Assembly: GCF_020037015.1 (NCBI RefSeq)
Contig: NZ_JAIQDE010000002.1
Coordinates: forward strand, 62,001 to 126,000
Direction: 5' to 3'
DNA length: 64,000 nucleotides
Origin: Corallococcus sp. AS-1-6
Lineage (GTDB): Bacteria; Myxococcota; Myxococcia; Myxococcales; Myxococcaceae
The notes beneath the pieces were generated by a model, which was given only the letters and a program-made list of their open reading frames with translations, did not search any database and was not told the DNA's origin. Below, piece by piece: positions 9,433-20,361 of the stretch. The position numbers and the translations under genes were made by a program. Within the stretch, counting starts at the first letter, position 1; each line of letters begins with the position of its first letter.

Positions 9433-10659
9433 CTACAGCGTGGAGAGGACACGCTGGAGGATGCCCAGCGCTTCGTCCAGTTCGTTCCGGGTGATGATGA
9501 GGGGCGGGGCGAAGCGGAGCGTGACTTCCCCGGCGGAGTTCACCAGAAGACCGGCTTCTCGCAGCTTCGCGATGACGGGGGCGACCTCCAGGTCCAGCTC
9601 CACGCCCAGCAGCAGCCCCTGCCCGCGCACCGCCTGGATGCGGCCTTGCGGCAGCGCGGCCTGGAGCGCGCGCGCGCCGGCGAGGAAGTGCTCCCCCTTG
9701 GCCTGCACGTCGGCCAGGAAGCCGGGCTCGCGCATCAGCCGCAGCACCACGTTGCCCGCGGCGGCGGACACCAGGTTGCCGCCGAACGTGGAGCCGTGGG
9801 TGCCCGCGGAGAGGCTGCCCGCCAGCTCCTCGCGGCAGAGCATGGCGCCCATGGGCAGCCCGTTGCCCAGCGCCTTGGCGATGCTGATGGCGTCCGGCCG
9901 GATGCCGTGGTGCATGAAGCCGAAGGGCTGGCCGGTGCGGCCCATGCCCGTCTGGACCTCGTCCACGAGCAGCAGCAGGCCCTTCTCGTCGCAGAGGGCG
10001 CGCAGGCCCTGGAAGAAGCCCGGGGGCGCCATGCGCACACCGCCCTCGCCCTGGATGGGCTCCACCAGGATGGCGGCGGTGGACGGCCCCACGGCGCGGC
10101 GCACCGCCTCCAGGTCGCCGAACGGCAGGTGCCGGAAGCCCTGGGGCAGCGGCTCGAAGCCGGCGTGGTACTTCGGCTGGCCGGTGGCGGTGACGGTGGC
10201 CAGCGTGCGGCCGTGGAAGCTCTTCTCGAAGGTGAGGATCTCGAAGCGCTCCGGCTGCCCCCGGTCCTTCATCACCTTGCGGGTCAGCTTGATGAGGGCC
10301 TCGTTGGCCTCCGCGCCGGAGTTGCAGAAGAACGCGCGCGGCAGGCCCGCCCAGTCGGTGAGCTGCGCGGCCAGGTCGATCTGCGGCTGCGAGTAGAAGA
10401 CGTTGGACACGTGCCACAGCGTGTCCAGTTGCGCCTTGGCCGCCGCGACCACCTCCGGGTGGCAGTGGCCCAGCGCGCAGACCGCGATGCCGCCGATGCA
10501 GTCCAGGTACGCCTTGCCGTCCGCGTCCCAGACCCGCGTGCCCTGCCCGCGGACCAGGGCGATGGGTTGCTGCTTGTAGTTCTGCAGCAGGTGCTGCTTC
10601 GCCTTCTGGATGAGCGGCTCGTTACCAGGGGCGGATGCGGGGGACGGCGGCGCTTGCAA
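9433..10659 (-). CDS. argD: Class III PLP aminotransferase, acetylornithine aminotransferase type
   Basis: 408 residues. Fold-type I class III motifs are in order: SGAEANEAL (114-122), DEVQTGMGRTG (233-243), and the PLP lysine K262 in ISIAKALGNG. The family converts N-acetylornithine or succinyl-diaminopimelate with 2-oxoglutarate. The start is TTG: upstream on the minus strand lies GGAAGAGAGAGG about nine bases before it, and no ATG is available in frame. No other arginine gene is adjacent, so a related omega-aminotransferase role cannot be excluded. The intergenic gap to the J-protein gene is 91 bases and contains that operon's promoter. Confidence 0.82.
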   Translation of the reverse strand: MQAPPSPASAPGNEPLIQKAKQHLLQNYKQQPIALVRGQGTRVWDADGKAYLDCIGGIAVCALGHCHPEVVAAAKAQLDTLWHVSNVFYSQPQIDLAAQLTDWAGLPRAFFCNSGAEANEALIKLTRKVMKDRGQPERFEILTFEKSFHGRTLATVTATGQPKYHAGFEPLPQGFRHLPFGDLEAVRRAVGPSTAAILVEPIQGEGGVRMAPPGFFQGLRALCDEKGLLLLVDEVQTGMGRTGQPFGFMHHGIRPDAISIAKALGNGLPMGAMLCREELAGSLSAGTHGSTFGGNLVSAAAGNVVLRLMREPGFLADVQAKGEHFLAGARALQAALPQGRIQAVRGQGLLLGVELDLEVAPVIAKLREAGLLVNSAGEVTLRFAPPLIITRNELDEALGILQRVLSTL

Positions 10660-10717
10660 GGTGGTGTACCTCTCTCTTCCTGATGACGCGGTGTGACGAC
10701 GCGCGGACCCTAGCGCG

Positions 10718-12115
<1,398 letters not shown>

Positions 12116-12127
12116 GGGGCGGTCCTC

Positions 12128-12655
12128 TCAGAGCTCTTCGTAGGAGACGTTGGCGTTGGTGTAGACGCAGATGTCCGCGGCGATGGCCATGGCCTGCGTG
12201 CAGATGTCGCGGGCGGACAGGTTGGAGTGCGCCTGGAGGGCGCGCGCGGCGGCCAGGGCGTAATGGCCCCCGCTGCCCACGGCGGCGATGCCGTGGTCCG
12301 GTTCAATCACGTCGCCCGCGCCGGACAGGATGAAGGTCTTCTCCTTGTCCGCGACGATGAGCAGCGCCTCCAGGCGGCGGAGGAAGCGGTCGGTGCGCCA
12401 GTCCTTGCCCAGCTCCACGCAGGCGCGGGCCAGGTTCTTCTGGTGCTCCTTGAGCTTGGCCTCGAAGCGCTCGAAGAGCGTGAAGGCGTCCGCGGTGCTG
12501 CCCGCGAAGCCGGCGAGCACCTGGCCCTCGCCGAGCTTGCGCACCTTGCGCGCGGTGTTCTTCATGATGGTCTTGTCGAGGCTGACCTGGCCGTCGCCCG
12601 CGATGACGACCTTCCCGTCGCGGCGAACACAGAGGATGGTGGTGCCGTGGAACAT
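12128..12655 (-). CDS. hslV: HslV, threonine peptidase of the HslVU protease
   Basis: 175 residues, beginning [12 protein letters not shown]. The nucleophile should be Thr5, exposed after removal of the first four residues, with GDGQVS and [17 protein letters not shown] as expected for the proteasome beta-like fold. The propeptide is slightly longer than in E. coli HslV (which starts MTTI). First gene of an hslV-hslU pair; the upstream 81-base gap contains a TTGTTAAA stretch but I cannot assign a heat-shock promoter. Confidence 0.96.
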   Translation of the reverse strand: MFHGTTILCVRRDGKVVIAGDGQVSLDKTIMKNTARKVRKLGEGQVLAGFAGSTADAFTLFERFEAKLKEHQKNLARACVELGKDWRTDRFLRRLEALLIVADKEKTFILSGAGDVIEPDHGIAAVGSGGHYALAAARALQAHSNLSARDICTQAMAIAADICVYTNANVSYEEL

Positions 12656-12736
12656 GAGAGGGGGTTTAACAAGACCGCCCGGCCGCGACCCACAAAAACC
12701 GCGCGGCTGTCCGCTCCCTCACCCTGCGACAGGCGC

Positions 12737-13126
12737 TCAGGTCGCGGTCGCTTTCATCCAGCGGCCCACGAGCTTAACGAGAGCGGCCTTCCTCGCCTTC
12801 ACCGTCTTCGCGTCCGGCAGCGTCACGACGCCCCGGTCCTTCGCCAGCCACTCCACCAGTCCGGAGTCGTCCTCGAAGGCGAAGCCCTTCGCGTCCTTCA
12901 CCTTCGCGCCCCGGTGGAGGATGACCTGGAAGATGCCCTTGGGGGCCAGGCGGAACGTCACGCGGTCATCCCCCGAGTGCACGAAGCTGGGGGCCTTCCA
13001 CTTGATGCGCTCGGTGATGCTGTCGTCCGAGTCCAGGATGGCCGTGCGCACGGCTTGGATCTCCGCCTTCAGCGGGTGCTCGAGCTCCGCCATGAACTGG
13101 TCGACTTCGCCGTTGCGCCTGGCCAT
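12737..13126 (-). CDS. DUF1801 (YdhG-like) protein
   Basis: 129 residues. Typical DUF1801 features are the opening helix, ...IKWKAPSFVHSGDDRVTFRLAPKG in the central beta-sheet, and a C-terminal basic helix ending in ARKAALVKLVGRWMKAT. The family has a small alpha/beta fold and no proven biochemical role. The gene lies 15 bases upstream of the end of the EF-hand membrane protein gene on the same strand, and 81 bases before hslV. Confidence 0.8.
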   Translation of the reverse strand: MARRNGEVDQFMAELEHPLKAEIQAVRTAILDSDDSITERIKWKAPSFVHSGDDRVTFRLAPKGIFQVILHRGAKVKDAKGFAFEDDSGLVEWLAKDRGVVTLPDAKTVKARKAALVKLVGRWMKATAT

Positions 13127-13141
13127 TCCTGTCCCCCTTTC

Positions 13142-15409
13142 CTACTTCGCGGGCGCCGGAGCGGGCGCCGCCCCAGAAGGCGCGGGCGCGCCCGGCAACT
13201 CAGACGGCACCAGCTTGGGCAACAGCACGCGGCAGGCGTCCTCGGACAGCCAGTGGTACGTGCACAGCCACTCGGTGACGGGCACGCGCACCTGCCAGCC
13301 CAGCACGAAGAGGATGAGCAGCGTGAGCCCCAGGCGGGCGCCCAGCGACATGCTCTCGGACTCGTCGTCGCCCTGCGTGTGGCGCAGCGCCCCGCGCACC
13401 AGGTCCACGTGGTCCACGCGCGCGTTGCCCGGCAGCCGGGGCCTGCGGGTGATGAGCGTCGCCACGCCGCGCGTGAGCATCAGCCGGTCGTTGAGCGCCC
13501 AGCCGGAGCCCTCCAGCAGCAGCGCCAGGTTGCGCCGCCGCAGCTTCAGCCACCCCAGCAGCCCCGCGGGCGCCATCACCACGATGGCCAGGATGGTCGC
13601 CGCGGTGATGACGTCCACCAGCGTGAGCGACTTCACCTGCGTGAGGATGAACGCCAGCGATGAGCCCAGCGCCGCGAACGCGATGCCGCCCGCCGCGAGC
13701 ACGCCCGCGATGCCGCCCCCCGCCGGAGCCGCCGCGGGCGCAGCACCCGCCGGGGCCGGCGCCGCCGGGGGCGGAGGCGCGGTCACCGTCTGCTTGTAGC
13801 CGGACTCCAGCGACGCATCGAAGTCCTTCTCACCGGACGCGGCCAGCCCCTCCACCTTGCTGGTGATGAACGCGCCGATGCGCATGAACGGCATGGTCAT
13901 CGACTCCCAGAGCGACACGGGCTGGCGGATGACCTGCGTGACGATGGCGTCGCTCTCCTTGCCGTCCACGTCGTAGAACACGCCGCGCTTGCCCACGACG
14001 AGCTCCGTGCTGCGGCCGGCGGTGACGGGCACCGCCACCTCGTAGGCGTCCGCCGCGTCGCGGGGCAGCACCTTCACGTAGAGGATGCAGGTGGTCCCCT
14101 GCCCCGTCAGCGCCGCGTGCGCCGCGCGGTCCGTCACCAGCACGGACAGCGTGTACTTGCGCCCCGCCATGATGAGCGAGCCCCGCTCCATCAGCGCCCG
14201 CCGCTTGGGCAGGTACAGGTTGGGCATGCTGATGAAGTTGTTGGCGAACTGCAGCAGCCAGCGCTGGTACAGCACCAGCCGCTCCAGCTCCGCGATGACG
14301 TCCAGCGTGGGCTTGAGCGACAGGTCCTCGCGGCTCACCGCCTCCAGCGCGTCCAGCTCCTCGTCCGACACGGCGCCCAGCGTGTCCGCCACCGCGTGCA
14401 GCGGGCTTGCGTCCCGCTTCGCCTGCCAGCCGAGGATGGCTTCCGCCTTCGCGGACAGCTCGCGCCAGGCCGTGTCCGTCAGCTTCACGCCGTCGCCCAG
14501 CAGCGGCGTCGCCACCTCCTGGTGGAAGGCCTCCAGCTTCTCGTAGCCGGCGCCGCGGTACAGCCGCGCCCACACCAGCACGCCGCTCGGGTCCGGCGGC
14601 GCGATGGGCAGCTCGTTCGCGGCCTTCCCCATGGCGCCCAGGTCCCCCAGCGCGCCCTCCACCCGGTCCGCGCGCAGGCGCAGGCTGGCGGCGGCCTCCG
14701 GCTGCGCGGCCACCAGCCGGCACTGCACGAAGTAGCCGTCCAGGAGCGGCGCCACGTCGTGCACGCGCTTCGCCTGCTCCAGGCTCGCCGCGCCCCAGGT
14801 GAACACGCCGTCCCTGCCGCCCAGGTGCGCGAGCAGGGCCGCGCGCTCCTCGCGGAAGCGCTTCACCAGGCCCACGTCCACGCCCGCCAGGCCCGCGCGG
14901 TTCGTCACCTGCGGGAAGGCCGCGATGATGGACTGCGCCAGGGGCCGCAGCCGCTCCGGCAGCGACGCCGGGGCGATGATGCCGTCGCCGTTCTTGCCCG
15001 CGTCGCGCAGCGCCTTGTCACTGGTGCGAAGCTGCTCCAGCGACAGCTTCGTGGTGTCCGGCGCGTTGAGCGTGCGCAGCACCAGCTCCGCCGCGCCCCT
15101 GAGGTTGGAGGCCGTCTCGGAGAGCGCCGACAGCTCCAGCACGTCGCTGCCCGCGTCCGCGCCCTTGCGGTCCTGCAGCCGCGCCGCCGTCCAGTCCACC
15201 GCCGCGCGCAGCTCCTCCACGCGGATGCGGCGGTTGCCGTCCGCGTCCATCAGCGTGAGGAAGCGCGGATCACACGCGATGCCCTCCATGGGGCACGCGA
15301 GCGCCATCCACTGGGTCGCGGGGATCCTCACCGCCTCGGTGAGGGTGTTGAAGTCAGGGATGTCGACCTGGAGCGAGCCGCCATAGCGGCGATAGACGAG
15401 CTGTGCCAT
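13142..15409 (-). CDS. Uncharacterised membrane protein with one EF-hand
   Basis: 755 residues from the ATG giving MAQLVYRRYGG; an upstream in-frame start would add 13 residues overlapping a hairpin and is less likely. A complete 12-residue EF-hand loop spans residues 55-66 (D55, D57, N59, I62, E66), implying calcium binding. The long middle is helical and soluble, then a Pro/Ala linker, two hydrophobic segments at about 560-625 and another near 710-730, so the bulk is probably on one side of the inner membrane. The tail is Pro/Ala rich. No enzymatic motif is recognised. Confidence 0.7.
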   Translation of the reverse strand: MAQLVYRRYGGSLQVDIPDFNTLTEAVRIPATQWMALACPMEGIACDPRFLTLMDADGNRRIRVEELRAAVDWTAARLQDRKGADAGSDVLELSALSETASNLRGAAELVLRTLNAPDTTKLSLEQLRTSDKALRDAGKNGDGIIAPASLPERLRPLAQSIIAAFPQVTNRAGLAGVDVGLVKRFREERAALLAHLGGRDGVFTWGAASLEQAKRVHDVAPLLDGYFVQCRLVAAQPEAAASLRLRADRVEGALGDLGAMGKAANELPIAPPDPSGVLVWARLYRGAGYEKLEAFHQEVATPLLGDGVKLTDTAWRELSAKAEAILGWQAKRDASPLHAVADTLGAVSDEELDALEAVSREDLSLKPTLDVIAELERLVLYQRWLLQFANNFISMPNLYLPKRRALMERGSLIMAGRKYTLSVLVTDRAAHAALTGQGTTCILYVKVLPRDAADAYEVAVPVTAGRSTELVVGKRGVFYDVDGKESDAIVTQVIRQPVSLWESMTMPFMRIGAFITSKVEGLAASGEKDFDASLESGYKQTVTAPPPPAAPAPAGAAPAAAPAGGGIAGVLAAGGIAFAALGSSLAFILTQVKSLTLVDVITAATILAIVVMAPAGLLGWLKLRRRNLALLLEGSGWALNDRLMLTRGVATLITRRPRLPGNARVDHVDLVRGALRHTQGDDESESMSLGARLGLTLLILFVLGWQVRVPVTEWLCTYHWLSEDACRVLLPKLVPSELPGAPAPSGAAPAPAPAK

Positions 15410-15425
15410 TCGGCGCGAGAAGACA

Positions 15426-15446
15426 GCACACCCCGTGCGGGTGTGC
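15426..15446. repeat. Perfect 8-bp inverted repeat upstream of the EF-hand protein gene
   Basis: GCACACCC (15426-15433), five-base spacer CGTGC, GGGTGTGC (15439-15446). It lies 17-37 bases upstream of the minus-strand ATG at 15409, where either an operator or a leader hairpin would act. Confidence 0.55.
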
Positions 15447-15498
15447 ACGCCTCAACATCAGGTCGCGCCCGGGAAGAAAGGTCCGGGTGGACTCTGGA

Positions 15499-15527
15499 TT
15501 GCCCGGGGCGGATGCCTTCACTAGATT
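15499..15527 (+). promoter_or_regulatory. Candidate promoter of the orphan gene at 15591
   Basis: TTGCCC (15499-15504), 17-base spacer, TAGATT (15522-15527); each hexamer matches consensus at four of six positions. The spacing is ideal and the position is 64 bases before the TTG start, within a divergent intergenic region. Confidence 0.4.
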
Positions 15528-15590
15528 CATGGGGCACATCCCGCGCGTTCGCGGTCGGTCTCGCCAGCCGGTCCCAACTCGGCGTTTGAA

Positions 15591-17105
15591 TTGTCCCTGC
15601 AGCCCCGGCTGGTGTGGTCCTCGCGCGAGCGCATCGCCGCGCAGTTGGTTGCCCTCCTGAGGGAAGCGCCCCGGGAGTCCGTCGACTTGAGGTTTCGCGG
15701 CCTCTCGTTGCTCGACATCTTCGGGAGCGGTGAGCAGCTCCCCCTCCTCCGGAAGTGGATCTTCGACCCGCTCGAGCCCTATCGCATCCGTGTCAACGCG
15801 CTGCGCGTGGCGACAAGGTTCGGCCTGACGCTCTCCGGGCAGGAGTTCGTCCAGCTCTGCGGAAGCCCCGGCCAGGGGGAGGCGTTGGCCCCGGACCTGC
15901 TCGTGCTTTTCGACTACGCGAGGCTCGAGTCCTTCGATGACGTCATGAAGGAGGCATTGCTCCACCTGACGCCCCTGGAGCGGAGCCGTCACCTCCGTGA
16001 CCCGTGTCATGTCCCGCAGCCTCCGGAGTTGGACGCGTGGCTCTTCGAGCAGTGGTACCAGTGCGACCGCCACCTGCTGGTGGCGCAGGATGAGGGCCTC
16101 TCCGAGGGCGAGGAGTGCAACGTCACCGTGGCGTTCGTCCAGCGTGCGCGCCCGGCCGCCTGGCGGCTGCTGCGTGAATGGAGCGAGCGGCTGAGCGAAG
16201 CTCGGATGGAGCGCCTGCTGGTGCGCCTGAAGGGCCGCCACCACGAGGACGTGGTACGGCTCGCGAACGCCTCCAAGGCCTTCCATGATTTTGCCGCGAG
16301 GCGACTCCTGCTCCCCCTCGATGCGCTTCTGGCGCATTGGGGAGAGGAGGAACTGCTACGCCGTCTGGACCGTGTCGTGCAGGCAGCGAATGTCGCGTGC
16401 ACCGTGCCGCATCAACTCGTGGCGCGCCCCACGTTCTTCGCGCGGGCCGTGGAGTTGCTGGGGGAGTGGGAGGTTGCCCGGCGGCGCGTGTTGTACCGGC
16501 GCCTCTGTGACTTCGACATGGCTGCGGACGTTCGGTTCGATCTGTACAAACAGCTTCGAGAGAAGGATCCGGCCGCCGCCGCGCGTTGGGGGCTCGTCGC
16601 GTGGCGATACCCAGACAATGCGGATCTTCTCCGTCAAATCCTCATGAACGTCGTGGCCCGCGCTCCAGTGGCCGAGGACCGTCCCGTGCTCCTGGCGGCG
16701 CTCCGCGAGTCGGATGAGCGGATGCAGTTTCTGGCGGTGTCCGCGTTGCTCTCGCTGGGCGAAAGCGGGCCGGGCTGGGTGGATCGACTCCATTCCCTGT
16801 CGCACTCGGAGAACCCCAGCGTCCGCGGCCTCGCGCTCGCAGGGCTCGTTCAGCAAGGCCAGCGGGAAGGGTTGGAGTCACAGCACGGAGTCGGGAGGAG
16901 TGACGCGGTCGACGCGCTCTCCCGGCGAGGAACGGATGAAGACCTCTCCCTCTTGCTGGAGATGCGCCTGGAAGGAAAGGCCTCCCAGGCCGTAGACAAC
17001 CACCTCAGGCACCATCTGGCCCGCCACGAAGGCAAGCCGGTGACGGACTGGCCTCCGCGCAACACCTCCGATGGTTGGTGTGAGGTGTGTCTGATGTACG
17101 AATAG
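15591..17105 (+). CDS. Uncharacterised protein, possibly HEAT-repeat-like
   Basis: 504 residues, no homologue recognised. The frame has no ATG or GTG between the preceding stop (15522-15524) and the TTG at 15591, so TTG is the likely start; a GTG follows at 15612. The protein is alpha-helical throughout, with recurring LxxLL-type helices and a segment FLAVSALLSLGE...PSVRGLALAGLV (about 380-425) that looks like paired HEAT-type helices. No signal peptide or membrane span. It is a single plus-strand gene wedged between minus-strand operons and appears slightly less GC-biased at third positions than its neighbours, which suggests an accessory gene. Confidence 0.65.
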   Translation: MSLQPRLVWSSRERIAAQLVALLREAPRESVDLRFRGLSLLDIFGSGEQLPLLRKWIFDPLEPYRIRVNALRVATRFGLTLSGQEFVQLCGSPGQGEALAPDLLVLFDYARLESFDDVMKEALLHLTPLERSRHLRDPCHVPQPPELDAWLFEQWYQCDRHLLVAQDEGLSEGEECNVTVAFVQRARPAAWRLLREWSERLSEARMERLLVRLKGRHHEDVVRLANASKAFHDFAARRLLLPLDALLAHWGEEELLRRLDRVVQAANVACTVPHQLVARPTFFARAVELLGEWEVARRRVLYRRLCDFDMAADVRFDLYKQLREKDPAAAARWGLVAWRYPDNADLLRQILMNVVARAPVAEDRPVLLAALRESDERMQFLAVSALLSLGESGPGWVDRLHSLSHSENPSVRGLALAGLVQQGQREGLESQHGVGRSDAVDALSRRGTDEDLSLLLEMRLEGKASQAVDNHLRHHLARHEGKPVTDWPPRNTSDGWCEVCLMYE

Positions 17106-17111
17106 GCGGGA

Positions 17112-17131
17112 GGAGGGCCGGTGCGCCCTCC
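17112..17131. terminator. Hairpin between convergent genes
   Basis: GGAGGGC (17112-17118) pairs perfectly with GCCCTCC (17125-17131) over a six-base loop. It sits between the ends of the orphan plus-strand gene and the minus-strand lipoprotein gene, so could serve both. Confidence 0.5.
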
Positions 17132-17152
17132 CCCCTTCACCAGGGCCACCCG

Positions 17153-18772
17153 CTACTGCGCGGTGGCGACGGCGCTGTACACGCCGGGGTTCTGCCCCTG
17201 GCCGATGATGTAGACGGCCCGCGCGTCATCCTTGCCCGCGAAGTACACGGGCACCTGCACGCCCTGGTCGAGCGTCTTCCGCGCCCCCGACTTCACGTCG
17301 TAGACCGCCACGTCGTACGTGTCCGAGTCCATGCGCGCGTACGTCGCCAGCACGCGGGCGCCGTCCTCGGAGATCTTGTAGCTGAAGATGCCCTGCAGCC
17401 ACGTCTTCGCCTCGGCCGGCTTCGCGTTCAGGTCCACGGCCTTGAAGTCGCACGCGCGGCCGTTGCGGATGCAGTTGGTGCGGAACACCACCGCGCTGTT
17501 GTTCGGCGCGAAGCCGTAGCCGAACACACCCGGCTGCACCTTCTCCGCCTTCTCCTCCCCCAGCGCGTACAGCATCAGGTCCACGGAGAACACCGGCTTC
17601 AGGAAGCGCGACAGGAACGCCACGTAGCGGCTGTCCGAGCCCCACACGAAGTTGGGCACCCGGTCCCCCACCCGCTTGGGCGCGCCGTCCGGCAGCGACG
17701 CCACGGCGAGCCCGCCCGCGCGCGAGGGCTGATCGTACTTCTCCAGGAAGCCCACCGCCTTGGAGTCCGGCGCGAACGCCAGCTCCTCCACGGCCTCGCC
17801 CAGCTTGCGCCCCGCGCCGCCGGACGCCGGGCCCACGTACAGGTCGCCCAGTTGCTCCGGCTTGCCGTTCTCCGTGCGCGCCAGCCACTGGCCATCCGGC
17901 GAGAAGCCGAACGTCTTCGTGCCCGTGGCCAGCTTCGTGCCCTTCAGCGCCGGCAGGGCCGCGAGGTACAGGTCATACATGCCTCGCACGGCCTCGCTGC
18001 GCACCTGGTAGGCCACGTGCTTGCCGTCGGAGGACACCTGGTAGTCGCCCACCTGATCCGCCAGCTTGCGCGGCGCCTCCGTGGCGCCCACCGTCACCGC
18101 CGCCAGCCCGCCCGCGGCGGACAGCCGGCGCTTGAAGAGCAGCGTCTTGCCGTCCGGGGTGAACTGCGCGGTGCTCACCTCGCCCGCCACGTCCTGGAAC
18201 GGCCCCTGCGGCAGCTTGCCCAGCTTCAGCGTGCCCGCGTCCACGAAGGCCACGTTCACCCCGTCCGGAGAGGGCAGCAGGTAGCTCACCGCCGTGCCCA
18301 GCTTCACCGGCTCCGCGCCCGCGTCCGCGAGCGACAGCACGTTCAGCTCGCCGGACTGCGAGGCCGGGTTGTAGCCCGTCACGTACAAGAGGTGCTTCGA
18401 GTCCTGGGAGAACAGCAGGCTGCCCGGCACGTTCGTCACGCCGTCGCCCAGCGCGCGCGCCTTCCCGCCCGCCGTCGGCACGACGTGCAGCGAGCCCACC
18501 AGCATCTGCGGCGGGATGCCGTCCAGCCGGGGCTTCTGCCCGTTGAGCAGGAACGTGGCGAACTGCCCGTCCGGCGACAGGCGCAGGTCCGCCGCCCGTC
18601 CCGCCGCGAGCAACTGCCCCTGACCGCCCACCACCGTGGTGCCCTTCGCCGCGCTGCGGACCGTGTCCCCCTGCGCGGCGCTGCGCTGCGAGGGCGCGGC
18701 GTTGTCCTCGCCCTTCTTGCACCCCGACACCGCCAGCAGGGCCACCAGGCCCACCATCCCGGTTCGCTTCAT
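17153..18772 (-). CDS. Beta-propeller (TolB/PD40-like) lipoprotein
   Basis: 539 residues starting MKRTGMVGL, with a lipoprotein signal and lipobox LAVSGC followed by KKGED. The rest is repeated beta-propeller blades of the WD40/PD40 type: [79 protein letters not shown]. Such proteins are periplasmic or outer-membrane binding scaffolds. Its ATG overlaps the trmFO stop (ATGA), so translation is coupled to a tRNA-modification enzyme, an odd functional pairing. The longer open frame upstream overlaps trmFO and is not coding. Confidence 0.8.
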   Translation of the reverse strand: MKRTGMVGLVALLAVSGCKKGEDNAAPSQRSAAQGDTVRSAAKGTTVVGGQGQLLAAGRAADLRLSPDGQFATFLLNGQKPRLDGIPPQMLVGSLHVVPTAGGKARALGDGVTNVPGSLLFSQDSKHLLYVTGYNPASQSGELNVLSLADAGAEPVKLGTAVSYLLPSPDGVNVAFVDAGTLKLGKLPQGPFQDVAGEVSTAQFTPDGKTLLFKRRLSAAGGLAAVTVGATEAPRKLADQVGDYQVSSDGKHVAYQVRSEAVRGMYDLYLAALPALKGTKLATGTKTFGFSPDGQWLARTENGKPEQLGDLYVGPASGGAGRKLGEAVEELAFAPDSKAVGFLEKYDQPSRAGGLAVASLPDGAPKRVGDRVPNFVWGSDSRYVAFLSRFLKPVFSVDLMLYALGEEKAEKVQPGVFGYGFAPNNSAVVFRTNCIRNGRACDFKAVDLNAKPAEAKTWLQGIFSYKISEDGARVLATYARMDSDTYDVAVYDVKSGARKTLDQGVQVPVYFAGKDDARAVYIIGQGQNPGVYSAVATAQ

Positions 18773-20133
18773 GCGCTCGTCTGTCCTTCCGTCTGGGCGA
18801 CAACGCCCGCGAGTGGCAGCCAGGCCGCCAGGTCCTGCTTCGCCCGCGCCGAGTAGGCCGCGCGCTTGTCCGCCTTCTTCATCCGCCCGGACAGCGGCGG
18901 GAACAGGCCGTAGATGACGTTGGTGGGCTGGTGCGGGTGGTCCGGCGGGTGCGCTTCCCCGGTGAGGTGCCGGTACAGCGACCCCAGCGCCGTCGTGGCC
19001 GGGGGCGGCACGAACGCCGTGCCCGTCAGCCGCGCGTGCACCGCCAGCGCCACCAGGTAGCCGCACGCCGCGCTCTCCACGTAGCCCTCCACGCCCGTCA
19101 CCTGTCCCGCGAAGAACACCCGCCGCTCCGTCTTCAACGACAGGTCCTCCGCCAGCAGGCGGGGCGAGTCGATGAACGTGTTGCGGTGGATCTGCCCCAT
19201 CCGCAGGAACTCCGCATTCTGGAGGCCCGGGATGCACGTGCTGAAGATGCGCTTCTGTTCACCCCAGGTCAGACGCGTCTGGAAGCCCACCATGTTCCAC
19301 GCCGTGCCCGCCCGGTCCTCCATGCGCAACTGCACCACCGCGTACGGATCCGTCCCCGTCCGGGGGTCCTTCAGCCCCACGGGCTTCATGGGCCCGTAGG
19401 CCAGCGTGTCGTCGCCGCGCTCGGCCATCACCTCGATGGGCAGACACCCTTCGAAGTATTTCGGTTCCTCGAAGCTGTGCGGCACCACCTTCTGGCCCGC
19501 CTTCACCTCGTGGACGAAGCGGTAGTACTCGTCCTTCGTCATGGGCAGGTTGAGGTAGTCATCCCCGCCGCCCTTGCCGTAGCGGCTCTGGCGGAAGGCG
19601 ATGTCCATGTCGATGGAGTCACCGGACAGGATGGGCGCGATGGAGTCGTAGAAGTAGAGCTTCGTGCCCACGTGGCGCTCCAGGTCCGCCGTGAGCGCCT
19701 CCGACGTCAGCGGCCCCGTGGCCACCACCACCACGCCGTCCTCCGGCAGCCGCTCCACCTCACCGCCCACCAGCTCCACGCCCGCGCCGGAGACGAGCCG
19801 GGTGGTGATTTCGCGCGAGAAGCCCTCGCGCTCCACCGCCAGCGCGTCGCCCGCGGGCACGCGGTGCAGGTCCGCGCTGGAGAGCACCAGCGACCCCAGC
19901 GCGCGCAGCTCCGCGTGCAAGAGGCCAATGGCGCTCTCCGGGTTGTCCGAGCGCAGCGAGTTGCTGCACACCAGCTCCGCGAGCGTGTCCGACTTGTGCG
20001 CCGGAGAGCGCTTGTGCGGCTTCATCTCCCGCAGCACCACCGGCACGCCGCGCCGCGCCAGTTGATACGCGCACTCCGTCCCCGCCAGGCCCCCACCAAT
20101 CACCGTCACCCGCTGCTGCTTCACGTCCGACAT
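18769..20133 (-). CDS. trmFO: TrmFO, folate/FAD-dependent tRNA (uracil-54-C5)-methyltransferase
   Basis: 454 residues from MSDVKQQ; GGAGG lies six bases upstream of this ATG and an in-frame start 11 codons earlier lacks such a site. N-terminal FAD-binding GGGLAGTE (13-20), then [12 protein letters not shown] and [11 protein letters not shown], the latter carrying a conserved catalytic Cys; further family motifs FARQ-like [11 protein letters not shown] and [17 protein letters not shown] near the end. The enzyme uses methylenetetrahydrofolate to make m5U54 in tRNA. It is the first gene of a two-gene overlapping unit. Confidence 0.95.
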   Translation of the reverse strand: MSDVKQQRVTVIGGGLAGTECAYQLARRGVPVVLREMKPHKRSPAHKSDTLAELVCSNSLRSDNPESAIGLLHAELRALGSLVLSSADLHRVPAGDALAVEREGFSREITTRLVSGAGVELVGGEVERLPEDGVVVVATGPLTSEALTADLERHVGTKLYFYDSIAPILSGDSIDMDIAFRQSRYGKGGGDDYLNLPMTKDEYYRFVHEVKAGQKVVPHSFEEPKYFEGCLPIEVMAERGDDTLAYGPMKPVGLKDPRTGTDPYAVVQLRMEDRAGTAWNMVGFQTRLTWGEQKRIFSTCIPGLQNAEFLRMGQIHRNTFIDSPRLLAEDLSLKTERRVFFAGQVTGVEGYVESAACGYLVALAVHARLTGTAFVPPPATTALGSLYRHLTGEAHPPDHPHQPTNVIYGLFPPLSGRMKKADKRAAYSARAKQDLAAWLPLAGVVAQTEGQTSA

Positions 20134-20361
20134 GCGTGCCTCCGGGCCCCCGCACCGGGGCCCCAAAGGGCCCTGTTAGCAGAGAGGCCACGCCCTTTCA
20201 CGTCCGCCCGCCTGCCCTGCGTCCCGCCATTCGTGCGGAATGGGAGGTGAGGTTTCCCCACCTCGGATCCAACCCTAGGTTTCTCGCGGTCTTCGCTCGG
20301 GACGGGAAGCGTCCGGGCGAGCGCCCTTCAACCGCGAATCTGGGATGGGAGTGACGCAGCC

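Noticed and set aside
12656-12736. Heat-shock promoter for hslVU
   Set aside because: TTGTGG and TTGTTA can be read at plausible spacing, but the -10 match is too poor to support a promoter call.
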